From the NCBI RefSeq assembly GCF_900105155.1, contig NZ_LT629762.1, positions 5,155,501 through 5,219,500 of the forward strand: DNA of 64,000 nt. The letters run 5' to 3'. Below the pieces are notes generated by a model that searched no databases, was not told where the DNA came from, and saw only the letters and a list, made by a program, of their open reading frames with translations. A program made the position numbers and the translations under genes. The number at the start of each line of letters is the position of its first letter. Position 1 is the first letter of the stretch. Shown piece by piece: positions 37,394 through 46,653 of the stretch. Source of the DNA: Pseudomonas prosekii. Its GTDB lineage: Bacteria; Pseudomonadota; Gammaproteobacteria; Pseudomonadales; Pseudomonadaceae.

Positions 37394-37499
37394 GGCACCT
37401 CCTAATGGGCCTCATTTTAAGGCTTGGAGGTGTCTACGAAACTAGGGGCGATTCAGTCTTTCGATCTGGGCTTTATGCGTTTTTATCATGCGGTTTTCA

Positions 37500-38264
37500 T
37501 TACGGCATCTGATGCACGGAGGCGGTTGCGTGGCCATCCAGGTAGTGGCCGCCGTCATCGACAAGCGTGTAGCTGACGGGTACGCGGGCATCTGCGCCGT
37601 GGGAGAAGTTGGCCAGCGGGTACGCTTTTTCGCTGAGGGGCGGGGCCATCATGTCGAGGGACTTTGCCACGGGCTGTTCACTCCCTTGAACGCCAACGCG
37701 TAAAGAAGAAAACGAGGCGTGATAGGGGCTGGGGTTGTGGCACACCAGCACCCAGGTACCTGCCTGCTGTTCGATGCGAAAGGTCAGGGCGCCAGCCATT
37801 TTTTCGGGAGCGCTGGGCAGGTTGGCGGGTCGGTAGAAGATTTTCATCTGGGTGTTCATGGCCACGGCGACGCGCGTAGAAAGCGCGGGCGCGTCTACTT
37901 TGGCAGGAGGGATTTCGTAGAGATTCAACCAGCTCACGGACTCACGGTCTTTCGGCAGCGCGCTACCGTCGTAAACGATGCGCAGGCCCTGCAACGCTTG
38001 GGGTTGCAGACGAAATACCGAAGGTAGGGCGATCATCGCCGAGACTGAGTCTTCCGGCGCGCGGTTGCCTTCACCGTTGTCGACCCAGGTTTGCACCACC
38101 ACGGGATAGGCATTGGTGTTGGCCAGCATCAGCGAGCGTTGGGTCTGGCCCTCGTGGAAGATCAACCGGGTCTGTTCGGGCATTAGCCCGGCACGCGCAA
38201 TTGAGGACGCACTCATTGCCACGCATATCCATACCAGCGCCGAGTAGAACGCGAGCCTGATCAT
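37500..38264 (-). CDS. Fimbrial periplasmic chaperone (second, CupD5-like)
   Basis: This 254-residue PapD-type chaperone has a signal peptide (1-25, ending ARA) and two Ig-like domains. Features include RLIFHEGQTQRSLMLANTN (first strands with the Arg that anchors subunits), FRLQPQALQGLRIVYDGSALPKDRESVSWLNLYEIPP (the G1 strand region and the DRES signature) and MKIFYRP before the second domain. Its ATG overlaps the adhesin stop as ATGA, so the two are coupled. Two chaperones flanking the usher and adhesin genes is the CupB/CupD pattern. Confidence 0.9.
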   Translation of the reverse strand: MIRLAFYSALVWICVAMSASSIARAGLMPEQTRLIFHEGQTQRSLMLANTNAYPVVVQTWVDNGEGNRAPEDSVSAMIALPSVFRLQPQALQGLRIVYDGSALPKDRESVSWLNLYEIPPAKVDAPALSTRVAVAMNTQMKIFYRPANLPSAPEKMAGALTFRIEQQAGTWVLVCHNPSPYHASFSSLRVGVQGSEQPVAKSLDMMAPPLSEKAYPLANFSHGADARVPVSYTLVDDGGHYLDGHATASVHQMP

Positions 38265-39574
38265 TGGACCTTTACCAGTACGTAAGCGGTGGCGTTGACC
38301 CTGCCCGGCTTGGCTGTTTCGCCAGGCAGGATGCTGAGGGTGGCGGTGATCGTCTGCAGGTAGCTGGTGTAGCCGGACGCGTTGCTGCCGGCGCTGCTGG
38401 CGCCCGCTAATACCGGGTACCAGCCGCCGGTGGCGCCCGTGCCGGTGCCCGACCATCCCAGAAAATTCATGGCACTGCCGTTGCTAGTGTTACGCAGGCT
38501 GATACCCACCCCGGTGGCTACCGAAGGGTCGGTGCCATAGCCGTTGGACACCAGATAGGTCACCCCGCCGCCACTGCTCAACAGCCCCAGGGACTGGGCT
38601 TGGGTATACGCGCTGTAGGCCACTTGGATGCCCAGTGCGGTCTGGTTGCTGGCGGTACCGGAACTGGCGGTGTTGCTGCATTCCAGGCCGATGGTGAAGT
38701 CACTGCTGCGAGTCATGCCCTGGTTCAACTCAGTGGCGGTGATCGGCAGGAAACTCACCACGGGCGTGACGTTGCGGGCCACGCAGGTGGCGGTGTAACT
38801 GATAGAAGCCGCGGCGCGCATGCCAAACGCAATACCGTTGCGTGCGCCCCAGAAGTTGTAGTTGTTGTTGGAGTCCGACCCCACCGGATCCGAGGCGATG
38901 CCACCCCCTCGAAACTGGACGTAGCCATTGGGCTGGGTGCATGTATAGCTGTAGGTCCCGCTGCCACTGGAGGCTGCTTGGCCCCCGCACCAGTTACTTC
39001 CCGAGCCTGACGTTGGCGGGAGGCTGGATACGCGAGCAAGTTCGCCCTGGATCATGCTCAAGTGTTTGGCTTTGATCTGGATCTTGTTGCCGACCGTGTC
39101 GTACTGGGTGATTTTGGCGTCCTGCCAATAGCGTGTGAACACTTTGCCAGAGTTCAGGTGCGTCAATTTGATCCCGACATAGGGGAACCACGTGGCGTAG
39201 TAACCGGGCAGCCCATCGTTGACCGAGGCCCCTGATCCATTGCCGATTTCCCAGTAACCGCCGACACGGTCGTCACCGTTGGTGGCGAACACCTCGTAAA
39301 TGCTATCGGCGTCGCTCAGGTCGCATTGCCACAGTACGGTCTCGCTGGTGAGTCCGGGCGCCGTCGCGGCGGAAACTACAATGGAGCCCAAATGCGTGCC
39401 GACCGGTTGCAGGTAGCTGGAGGTCAGGTTAACCCGGCCAAACGTCAGTTGTGCCGAGTTGCCGTCCAGCACTTGATTACCGTTGAAGACCCGCGTGCAG
39501 GTTGCCTGGGCATCCGCACCGACGGTGGCGCCGAGGGTCAGGAGCAGTGTGAACAGTGGACGAAAAAGAGTCAT
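38261..39574 (-). CDS. Fimbrial tip adhesin (CupD4-like)
   Basis: This 437-residue protein has a signal peptide (1-22, ending ADA) and a long N-terminal receptor-binding part rich in Gly, Ser, Asn and aromatic residues with paired cysteines (ATCTRVF, WQCDL, NWCGG, YTCTQ). A C-terminal pilin-like domain (CVARNVTPVVSF to the end) lacks a self-completing strand and ends in NATAYVLVKVQ, suited to donor-strand exchange. This two-domain layout is that of chaperone-usher tip adhesins. The ligand is unknown. It sits between the usher and second chaperone genes. Confidence 0.87.
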   Translation of the reverse strand: MTLFRPLFTLLLTLGATVGADAQATCTRVFNGNQVLDGNSAQLTFGRVNLTSSYLQPVGTHLGSIVVSAATAPGLTSETVLWQCDLSDADSIYEVFATNGDDRVGGYWEIGNGSGASVNDGLPGYYATWFPYVGIKLTHLNSGKVFTRYWQDAKITQYDTVGNKIQIKAKHLSMIQGELARVSSLPPTSGSGSNWCGGQAASSGSGTYSYTCTQPNGYVQFRGGGIASDPVGSDSNNNYNFWGARNGIAFGMRAAASISYTATCVARNVTPVVSFLPITATELNQGMTRSSDFTIGLECSNTASSGTASNQTALGIQVAYSAYTQAQSLGLLSSGGGVTYLVSNGYGTDPSVATGVGISLRNTSNGSAMNFLGWSGTGTGATGGWYPVLAGASSAGSNASGYTSYLQTITATLSILPGETAKPGRVNATAYVLVKVQ

Positions 39575-39598
39575 GGTGAGCTCCGGTATAAAAGAGTT

Positions 39599-42238
39599 TC
39601 AGGGGCGGCGGCAATCGCTGTTGAGTTTTATCAGGGCTTGGCTGACGTCCTGTCGCGTCAGGTCGAACTGCATACGGCACTGCTCGTTTGCGCCTTCGCC
39701 CCAACGGACGGTCAGGCGGCCCTTGAGTTTTTCGGTGCGCAGGTAAGCCTGGCTGCCTTGGCCGACCATCCCGATGAGGCTGCCGTTTTGGTCCAATACA
39801 TCGGCGCCCATGGGCACGGCCTCACCGCCGGGGCGTAAGGCTTTGACCAGGATTGCGTTACCGACGCGGGTCTTGAATTCAACCTTCACGGCTGCTCCTG
39901 CGTAGGGCGCGACGCGGCGCTGGCCGTCATCGAGTTCGGCTTTTTCACTCATACCCTCAGGGTTGATGGCTACCGTGTTGTAGCGATAAGGGGTCAGCGA
40001 AGGCACCAGCGCGTAGCCGTCGCTGTCGATGGTTGCGCCCATGCCATTCATGACCTTCGCACCGCTGGCGCCCTTGGCTTCGATCAGGGCGAAGGTGTCG
40101 CCCAAGTAAGGTCCGAACGTCACACCGCCGCCGTGCACGGCCAAGGCACCACGAGCGCTGCCGGACGCTTGCCAGTAATCCTGCCCTTTGGACGCGCTGG
40201 CGCTGACCGAGGCGTTGGGCAGATGTTTCTGGACGTTGGCGCTCCACACGTTCTGTTTCTGATCGGCGTCGCGGGACACGTCCATGCTGTAGCTCAAGCT
40301 CTGATCGACCCCCTGGGTGCCCGACAACGAGGTTTGATACAGGTCGCCAGAGGTAGAGCTGTGCGTCACTGAGCTGCTCAGCGACGGCACATTCGAGCGG
40401 GCCGGGCTGCCAAGAGGGAAGGACACCGAGAGCAGCGTGACGGTCTCTTGGGTGCCGGCACTGCGCGTGGTGCCTACCCCGTTGTCCGAGACCGTGTTGC
40501 CCAGTTGGTCGTTGTAGTTGCCGCTTCGCCGGTTCAGGTAACTGCCGGTGCTCTGTCGCGACACGGACAGGTTGACGCTGACGTTGTTGCGCAAGGTGTT
40601 GGCCCAGCCAAATTGCAGCTGCGTGTCGCGTTCTCGGCCGCTGCGGTAGTCCTGGGTCGAACCGGATAAAAACACGCTGCCGTAGTCATTGAGGTTTTGA
40701 TTGATCGACACCTCGAAGCGTGAGCGTTGCATATAGCTCGTCGACTCCCAGGTTTGTTGGTTGCGGATCGACTCGCGCACGCCGAGCACGTCGCCGAGGT
40801 CTCGATAGCCTTCGGTTGAATAGCGGTAGCCGGCAATCGACAAGGTGGTCTTGGTCGGCTGAAAGGTGCGGCTGTACGACAGGCGTGCCATCCAGCCATC
40901 GAGCAGGCCTTCGTTCGGCAGATTGGCGCGCGAGTAGGTGGTGTCCAACCCGAATGCACCCAGGGTGTTGGCGTAGACGCCGCCGAGCACCAGCGCCTGG
41001 TAGCCCTCGGCTACCCGAAAGCCGCTATTGGCGGTCACGCTGTTGGTCAGGCCGCGCTGGTAGGTCATTTCGCTGAAGGGATCTTGGTCGCCAAGATCGC
41101 GGCTTCGGCCAATTGCCATGCTGTAGCGTGACAGGCCAGGCCGCAACGACTCGGGAACCGCTGAAAACGGTACCGTGAAACGGCTGACGCTGCCGTCGGC
41201 CTCGACCACCGAGACTTCAAGGTCGCCGTTGTAGCTGGTGGAATAGAGGTCGTTGATTTCAAAAGGACCAGGCGCTACGGTGGTCTGATAGATGTCATTG
41301 CCGTTCTGGCGCACGATCACCTGCGCGTTGGTTTTGGCAATCCCACGTACCGTAGGTGCATAGCCGCGCACTGACTCCGGCAGCATGCGGTCGTCGGAAG
41401 CAATCTCCAGCCCGGTGTAGCTCATGCCGGAAAAAAACCGACCTGAAGTAAAACCCTGGCCCACGGTCATTTCGCCTTGTAATCCAGGCAGGGCGCGTTG
41501 GGCGTAAGTGCGGGTGGTGTTCCAGTGGCTGCCGTTGTCGTTGTCGTAACGCAAATTGCCTTGTTGGCGCAGACGCCACAGACCCATGTTCAACCCGCTG
41601 TTGAGGGCCAGGTAGCTTGAGTCGGAACTGCCGCTGTAGTTGCCTGTGCGTGTGACGTGGTACTGGCTGGCGCTGTAGTTCACGAAACCGATGGTGTTGC
41701 CGCCGTCCAGGTTTTGCGGCGCGACGTAGCCGCGCGGGGTGTTCAGCATCAGGCTCTGTGGCACGTTCAGGTCCAGGCGCATCTGCCCGAAATCGAATGC
41801 TGTCGACGCGCCCTGAACGGCTTTGCCGAGAACCAGGCACTGGGCCGTGCTGGGTGACTGGATAGCGCTTTTGAGGACTCCGCCGCTTTCCAGCAACGCT
41901 ACGGGCAGGCAGGGCTGCACATCGCCTTCACCCTGGTCAGCGAAGCGCAGGTCAACGCGGTCGACAAAACGACCGTTGATAAACAAATCCACCCGGTATT
42001 GCCCGGGTTCAATGGCGTTGACCCTATTGAAGCGCGCCAGTGAACCGCTGCCAAACAGCATGTTGTCGTCGAACACATAAGCGTCGGTGGACGCTGCGAC
42101 GGTGCTTTGCGCCATGGCAATGCCTGGACTCATCAGGCTGACCGTGCTGAACAGGGTTGACTGAACGAAACCGCGTAACCAGCAGTGACGTGCAAATACA
42201 AGCCCCATCTTGAATGCTGATACACGATAGGTAGGCAT
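39599..42238 (-). CDS. Fimbrial outer-membrane usher (CupD3-like)
   Basis: This 879-residue usher secretes and assembles fimbrial subunits. A signal peptide (ending AMAQS) is followed by an N-terminal chaperone-binding domain (FDDNMLFGSGSLARFNRVNAI, GQYRVDLFINGRFV), the 24-strand pore with plug (PTVRGIAKTNAQVIVRQNG, PGPFEINDLYSTSYNGDLEV), and two C-terminal domains (PYAGAAVKVEFKTRVGNAILV). The start at 42238 has GAGG eight bases upstream; a GTG three codons earlier is less likely. It is the central gene of the fimbrial operon. Confidence 0.95.
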   Translation of the reverse strand: MPTYRVSAFKMGLVFARHCWLRGFVQSTLFSTVSLMSPGIAMAQSTVAASTDAYVFDDNMLFGSGSLARFNRVNAIEPGQYRVDLFINGRFVDRVDLRFADQGEGDVQPCLPVALLESGGVLKSAIQSPSTAQCLVLGKAVQGASTAFDFGQMRLDLNVPQSLMLNTPRGYVAPQNLDGGNTIGFVNYSASQYHVTRTGNYSGSSDSSYLALNSGLNMGLWRLRQQGNLRYDNDNGSHWNTTRTYAQRALPGLQGEMTVGQGFTSGRFFSGMSYTGLEIASDDRMLPESVRGYAPTVRGIAKTNAQVIVRQNGNDIYQTTVAPGPFEINDLYSTSYNGDLEVSVVEADGSVSRFTVPFSAVPESLRPGLSRYSMAIGRSRDLGDQDPFSEMTYQRGLTNSVTANSGFRVAEGYQALVLGGVYANTLGAFGLDTTYSRANLPNEGLLDGWMARLSYSRTFQPTKTTLSIAGYRYSTEGYRDLGDVLGVRESIRNQQTWESTSYMQRSRFEVSINQNLNDYGSVFLSGSTQDYRSGRERDTQLQFGWANTLRNNVSVNLSVSRQSTGSYLNRRSGNYNDQLGNTVSDNGVGTTRSAGTQETVTLLSVSFPLGSPARSNVPSLSSSVTHSSTSGDLYQTSLSGTQGVDQSLSYSMDVSRDADQKQNVWSANVQKHLPNASVSASASKGQDYWQASGSARGALAVHGGGVTFGPYLGDTFALIEAKGASGAKVMNGMGATIDSDGYALVPSLTPYRYNTVAINPEGMSEKAELDDGQRRVAPYAGAAVKVEFKTRVGNAILVKALRPGGEAVPMGADVLDQNGSLIGMVGQGSQAYLRTEKLKGRLTVRWGEGANEQCRMQFDLTRQDVSQALIKLNSDCRRP

Positions 42239-42257
42239 GACGATCACCTCGTGCTAA

Positions 42258-42983
42258 TCAAAGAAGGGGCAGATCAGTGATGACATCAGCACCGAAATCG
42301 TTGACCAATGTCAGGCGCACGGTGTCTCCCGCAGCGGCGGAGGCGCCGGCGGGCAGCGCCCAGTTGGCCTGGCTTAACGGCGCGACCATCGACGCCTGTG
42401 AAAGCGCGTAGGACTTGCCCCGGCTGACCACGTCGGCACGGCGCACGGTGGCGAAATACCCGCTGTCATTGCTAGCGATCACCGTCTTGCCCTGAAGCTT
42501 GAAATGCAGGGATTGGTTCAGCGCGTCGGGGTTTCCGGCCAGCCCTTGCGGGCGGTAAAACACCTTCATGCGGCTACTGACGCTGAGCAGCAACTTGTTG
42601 GCTTGCCGCTCGCTGGTCTTCATGGCCGGCATCTGCACGAAATTGAGGTAGAACAGCGATTCGCGGTCCTTCGCCAGGTCGTTGCCGGTGAAGACCAGGC
42701 GCACGACCTGGCCAGCATTGGGATTCATGCGAAACACTTGCGGACTGGCGATAAACGGCGCATCAGCGGTCTGTGCCGTGAGGTTCGGGTTGCCCGTGTC
42801 GAGCCACATTTGGACCAGGTAGGGATGGGTGTCCTGATTGGTCAGTTGCACCACCTTTTCCTGGACTTGGGCCGGGTAGATGACGCGGGTGCCCGTCATT
42901 ACGACGCTGGCATGTGCGTAGGAGGTCATGGCCGTGCCGAGTGTCAGCGCCAATGCCAGTGTGGTTTTCTTCAGGCGAGTCAT
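42258..42983 (-). CDS. Fimbrial periplasmic chaperone (first, CupD2-like)
   Basis: This 241-residue PapD-type chaperone has a signal peptide (1-25, ending AHA) and two Ig domains: GTRVIYPAQVQEKVVQLTNQ, FRMNPNAGQVVRLVFTGNDLAKDRESLFYLNFVQMP and MKVFYRP. GGAGAACACC precedes the ATG. It lies between the pilin and usher genes and is expected to escort the major pilin. Confidence 0.93.
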   Translation of the reverse strand: MTRLKKTTLALALTLGTAMTSYAHASVVMTGTRVIYPAQVQEKVVQLTNQDTHPYLVQMWLDTGNPNLTAQTADAPFIASPQVFRMNPNAGQVVRLVFTGNDLAKDRESLFYLNFVQMPAMKTSERQANKLLLSVSSRMKVFYRPQGLAGNPDALNQSLHFKLQGKTVIASNDSGYFATVRRADVVSRGKSYALSQASMVAPLSQANWALPAGASAAAGDTVRLTLVNDFGADVITDLPLL

Positions 42984-43071
42984 GGTGTTCTCCGTCCAAC
43001 AGGCGCAGAGCGGGTGAAGAATGCGGGCGTGGGTAAAAGTGCCGGGCACAGGGCCCGGCAGGTACCTGGGA

Positions 43072-43599
43072 TTACAGGTAATCCAGGGCGTATTGCGCGG
43101 TGGCCGAAACAGTACCGGCCGTGGCGGCACCGGCTTCGCTGATGTAGCGAACAGCGAAATCGTGGCTGGCGCTGGTGGCGCCAGAGCTCAAGGTCAAGCC
43201 TGGAACTGAGGTGATCCCGTTGAGTACAACGGCAGAACCGCCAGTTTCGCTGAGCAGTTGCACTTGTACGTTGGTGGCCGTACCGGCGTTGGCAAGGTTG
43301 CCTGCGCTGGTCACGTTGTTACCCAGGAAAGCCGTCTTGATGGCGAGGCTCGAAGAGGGTGCGGTGCAGCCGCTCACGCTGACGGTGAAGGGTGTTTCGC
43401 CTGCCGTGCTACCCACTGCATTCAGGGCGGCAGCGCTGACGGTAGGCATTAGGATGACCGGGTTCGCGGCGTTGCCATTGACCGTGACAGCGCAGGTCTG
43501 AGCCGATACCTGGCCGGTGAACGTGATGGTGTTCTGGGCGGCTGCGAAGGTCAGCGCTGGAGCGGCGGTCATGGCCAGGATCAAGGCAATACGCTTCAT
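43072..43599 (-). CDS. Major fimbrial subunit (CupD1-like pilin)
   Basis: This 175-residue type 1-like pilin has a signal peptide (1-20, ending FAAA), a donor strand ITFTGQVSAQTCAVTVNG, a conserved Cys pair (TCAVT and SGCTAPSS) and a C-terminal pattern with the penultimate aromatic (AQYALDYL). GAGGAG precedes the ATG. It is the promoter-proximal gene of the five-gene fimbrial operon, as expected for the most abundant subunit. Confidence 0.93.
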   Translation of the reverse strand: MKRIALILAMTAAPALTFAAAQNTITFTGQVSAQTCAVTVNGNAANPVILMPTVSAAALNAVGSTAGETPFTVSVSGCTAPSSSLAIKTAFLGNNVTSAGNLANAGTATNVQVQLLSETGGSAVVLNGITSVPGLTLSSGATSASHDFAVRYISEAGAATAGTVSATAQYALDYL

Positions 43600-43845
43600 G
43601 GTGGAACTCCTCATTAAAGTTGATTGGGCTGCGCGTGGAGGCTGTCCGGTGTTCGCCAACCGGCGTAACGGGGCTTGTCCAGGCGCCGCAATCTTAAGGA
43701 GAGGAGGCGTTAGGTTTAATCAGGCGATTCTTAAAAGCTGCGTAATGGCCATGCGTGGCGACCGCTCACAGAACCGTGCCGAAAGCGCGGGTACTTTGAG
43801 GATCGTCTTATTCCGGCTCAATGGCCGTTGGATTAACGTTCGCTG
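43600..43845. promoter_or_regulatory. Divergent control region of the fimbrial operon and sensor kinase genes
   Basis: This 246-base gap separates the pilin gene (minus) and the first kinase gene (plus). It contains TTAAAAGCTGCGTAATGGCC at 43731-43750, which matches 16 of 20 bases of a sequence upstream of the small receiver-like gene at 51919. It is the natural place for the RcsB-like and other regulators to act. No clear sigma-70 promoter was identified. Confidence 0.5.
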
Positions 43846-46653
43846 ATGAAACTACGCCAATCCCTACCTCCGTTCGACACGTCGTTCTCAACTCCCACTG
43901 CGGCGAGGAAGTTGCTGCGCCTGTTGGTGAGCGCTCTGGTGTTGGGGTTTTACGCGGGCGTCTACAGCTATGTGAACGCCACCTTGAGCCAGGAGATATC
44001 CCAGCGCCGCAGTTACATGAACGCGGCGATATCCGATGCGCAGAGTTTTTTCGTCAGTCGCCAGACACTGCTCAAGACGCTGCGGCTGGCGGCGGTGCGC
44101 AGCATCACTGCGCCGGTAGCCAGTGCGAATGCGGTGGAGGGGGAAGAGGTGCACGTCGGCCTTGGGACGGACAAACAAGCCTGGAGCCTGTGGCTGACCC
44201 ACCGCATGATCGACTACCTGCGGCTCAACAACGTGAACCTGTTGTACGCCGCGAGCGGCACCCGAGCCGAGGTGATGCGCCTGATCCCCGCCCGCGAACC
44301 AGTCCAGCTGATTGCCCCGCATTTGCTGGCGCGGCTCAACGCTGAATATGACAGCGCCGCCGACGAGCTTTGGCTCACGGATCCCGAGCGCGATGATTCC
44401 CCCCTGTATATATTTACCTGTCTTGATGACCGTAGCCCTCATTCAGGTTGGATGGGGTTGGAAGTCGAGTCGCCAGACCTGCTGAACGCCCTGGGAAACG
44501 AAAACGCCGGCCAGTTCATCTTGCTCGACGCCAGCGGCCAACTGATTTTTGATAGCGCGCAAGGGCAGTCGTTACGCCTGGAACTAGCTCAAATGCTGGC
44601 GCCTCAGTCGTTCGGCTTTGTCGGCGGCACTTGGCTGCCGGATCATCTGGCGATTCGTAAACAACTGGGGTTTTCGAACTGGCAGATCGTCTACGCCCTC
44701 GACATGCACTCACTACTGCCTGCGTTGATAAGCCCCGTGCTGATCAGCGTATTGCTGTGCGTACTCACCACCTGGCTGATGATCTGGCTGATGCGGCGCA
44801 TCGACCAGCGCCTGATCGTACCCGCCGGCAATCGCATTGAGGCGCTGGTGGAAAGCGAGGCGTTCAGCCGGGCGGTGATCCGCATTGCGCCGGTGGCGCT
44901 GTGTGTGCTGCGCCGCCAGGACGGCGAGGTGGTACTTGATAACCCGCTGTATACGCAGTGGATCGGCGACAGTCAGGAGCGCCAGCAACGCAGTGCTGAC
45001 TGGATCCGTCGCGGCTTTGATGATGCCGAACACAACACTGTCGATGAGTTGCAACTGGCGGATGGTCGTCACCTTTATCTGAGCTTCGCGCGTACTCGAT
45101 ACAAGCGCGAAGATGTATTGATCTGCGCATTCAGCGACATCAGCGCGCGGATGCAGGTGGAAGTGGCCCTGGATCGCGCGCGGCGTATGGCCGACGCCGC
45201 CAACGAAGCCAAGACCTTGTTCCTGGCAACCATGAGCCATGAAATTCGCACGCCGCTGTACGGCGTCCTGGGCACCCTGGAGTTGTTGGCACGCACTGAG
45301 TTGAGTGATCAGCAAAAAGGCTATCTGCAGGCCATCGAAGGGTCTTCTGCCAATCTGCTGCAACTGATCAGCGATGTGCTGGATGTGTCGCGTATCGAGG
45401 CGGGGCAGTTGCAACTGGAGTGCAACCGGTTCTCACCGTTGGAATTGATCGAGGAAGTGATTCACGGCTATGCCGCCGCGGCTCACCGCAAAGGCCTGCA
45501 ATTGTTTGCCTGCGTCGATCCGCAGTTGCCGGACTGGTTGAGCGGTGACGTCAGCCGCATTCGGCAGATCCTCAGTAACTTGCTCAACAATGCGCTGAAA
45601 TTTACCGACAGCGGCCGGATCATCCTGCGCGTCCGGCTGGACAGCCGCGACGGTGAGCGTGTGATGTTGCACTGGCAGGTGTCCGATACCGGCAAAGGTA
45701 TCTCCCACGAAGACCAGCAACACCTCTTCGAACCGTTCTACCAGGCTGACGGGAACACCCACGTAATAGCGGGAACCGGCCTGGGCCTGTCGATCTGCAA
45801 GCGCTTGATGCACCTGATGAACGGCAGTATGCGTGTGGTGAGTGAACCGGGCCTGGGCAGCAGCTTTACCCTGCACCTGCCCCTTGAGCAGCTATCGGCG
45901 TTGGAGCCATCACTGGGCGCTGATGAACTGTTGCCGGAAATGGTCTGCGTGGTCTCGCCGGTACGCGAGTTGGCCGTCAGCATCTGTGGCTGGTTGTGCC
46001 GATGGGGCGCGCGCGCCCAAGTCGGTTTGCCCAAGGCCTATGACAATACGCAGGGTGCGGTGATCCTTGAGTTGCACCCTGGCCGACTTGGCGAAACGTT
46101 GGCCGCGCACTGGGAAGGCCCGCGCGTACTGGCGGCCAGTGATCTGCATGATGAGGCCCTCAACAACCCGACAGGCATAGTGAGCTTCAACAACTTGAAG
46201 GCCCTGCGCATGGCGGTTGGGGCCGCTCAAGGCCAACTCATGCGCGGCGCGACGGCATCAGCGCAAAGCTACCCGGTATTCAACCTGGGTATCCACGTGC
46301 TGGTGGCCGAAGATAACGTCATCAATCAGTTGATTCTGCGCGATCAGCTCGAAGAACTCGGCTGCACGGTCGAATTGGCCGGCGATGGGCTCACGGCCCT
46401 GGAGATGTGGCGCCATTCGACGTTCGACCTGATCCTCACCGACATCAATATGCCGCGCATGAACGGCTACGAACTGACCGCCAAATTGCGCAGCCTCGAC
46501 TGCCACTTGCCTATCATCGGCGCTACCGCAAACGCCATGAGCGAGGAGGGTGAGCGTTGCCTGGAAGCGGGTATGAACCGCTGCCTGGTAAAACCGTTTG
46601 CCTTACGCACGCTTTACACCTGCCTGGAACCTTACCAAAGGAGTGGCAATTGA
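43846..46653 (+). CDS. Hybrid sensor histidine kinase (PvrS-like)
   Basis: This 935-residue inner-membrane kinase has a first span near residues 24-44, a periplasmic sensor of about 240 residues, and a second span (ALISPVLISVLLCVLTTWLMIW). A PAS-like segment (APVALCVLRRQDGEVVL), a HisKA domain with H465 (TMSHEIRTPLYG), an HATPase (NLLNNALKFTDSG, SDTGKGIS, GTGLGLSIC) and a C-terminal receiver with D866 (LTDINMPRMNG) and K in LVKPF follow. No HPt is attached, so phosphate must pass to another protein. The next gene overlaps its stop. It faces the fimbrial operon, as pvrS does beside cupD. Confidence 0.9.
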   Translation: MKLRQSLPPFDTSFSTPTAARKLLRLLVSALVLGFYAGVYSYVNATLSQEISQRRSYMNAAISDAQSFFVSRQTLLKTLRLAAVRSITAPVASANAVEGEEVHVGLGTDKQAWSLWLTHRMIDYLRLNNVNLLYAASGTRAEVMRLIPAREPVQLIAPHLLARLNAEYDSAADELWLTDPERDDSPLYIFTCLDDRSPHSGWMGLEVESPDLLNALGNENAGQFILLDASGQLIFDSAQGQSLRLELAQMLAPQSFGFVGGTWLPDHLAIRKQLGFSNWQIVYALDMHSLLPALISPVLISVLLCVLTTWLMIWLMRRIDQRLIVPAGNRIEALVESEAFSRAVIRIAPVALCVLRRQDGEVVLDNPLYTQWIGDSQERQQRSADWIRRGFDDAEHNTVDELQLADGRHLYLSFARTRYKREDVLICAFSDISARMQVEVALDRARRMADAANEAKTLFLATMSHEIRTPLYGVLGTLELLARTELSDQQKGYLQAIEGSSANLLQLISDVLDVSRIEAGQLQLECNRFSPLELIEEVIHGYAAAAHRKGLQLFACVDPQLPDWLSGDVSRIRQILSNLLNNALKFTDSGRIILRVRLDSRDGERVMLHWQVSDTGKGISHEDQQHLFEPFYQADGNTHVIAGTGLGLSICKRLMHLMNGSMRVVSEPGLGSSFTLHLPLEQLSALEPSLGADELLPEMVCVVSPVRELAVSICGWLCRWGARAQVGLPKAYDNTQGAVILELHPGRLGETLAAHWEGPRVLAASDLHDEALNNPTGIVSFNNLKALRMAVGAAQGQLMRGATASAQSYPVFNLGIHVLVAEDNVINQLILRDQLEELGCTVELAGDGLTALEMWRHSTFDLILTDINMPRMNGYELTAKLRSLDCHLPIIGATANAMSEEGERCLEAGMNRCLVKPFALRTLYTCLEPYQRSGN

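Larger units (their letters stand above)
36225..37455 (-). mobile_element. Complete IS3-family insertion sequence (1231 bp)
   Basis: Terminal inverted repeats TGAATCGCCCCGGGTTT at 36225 and its imperfect complement (TGAATCGCCCCTAGTTT read on the minus strand) ending at 37455 bound two overlapping transposase genes. The flanking bases (ACC on the left, GTC on the right) are not a target-site duplication, and the two flanks hold unrelated genes. One end therefore probably took part in a deletion or rearrangement after insertion. Confidence 0.92.
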
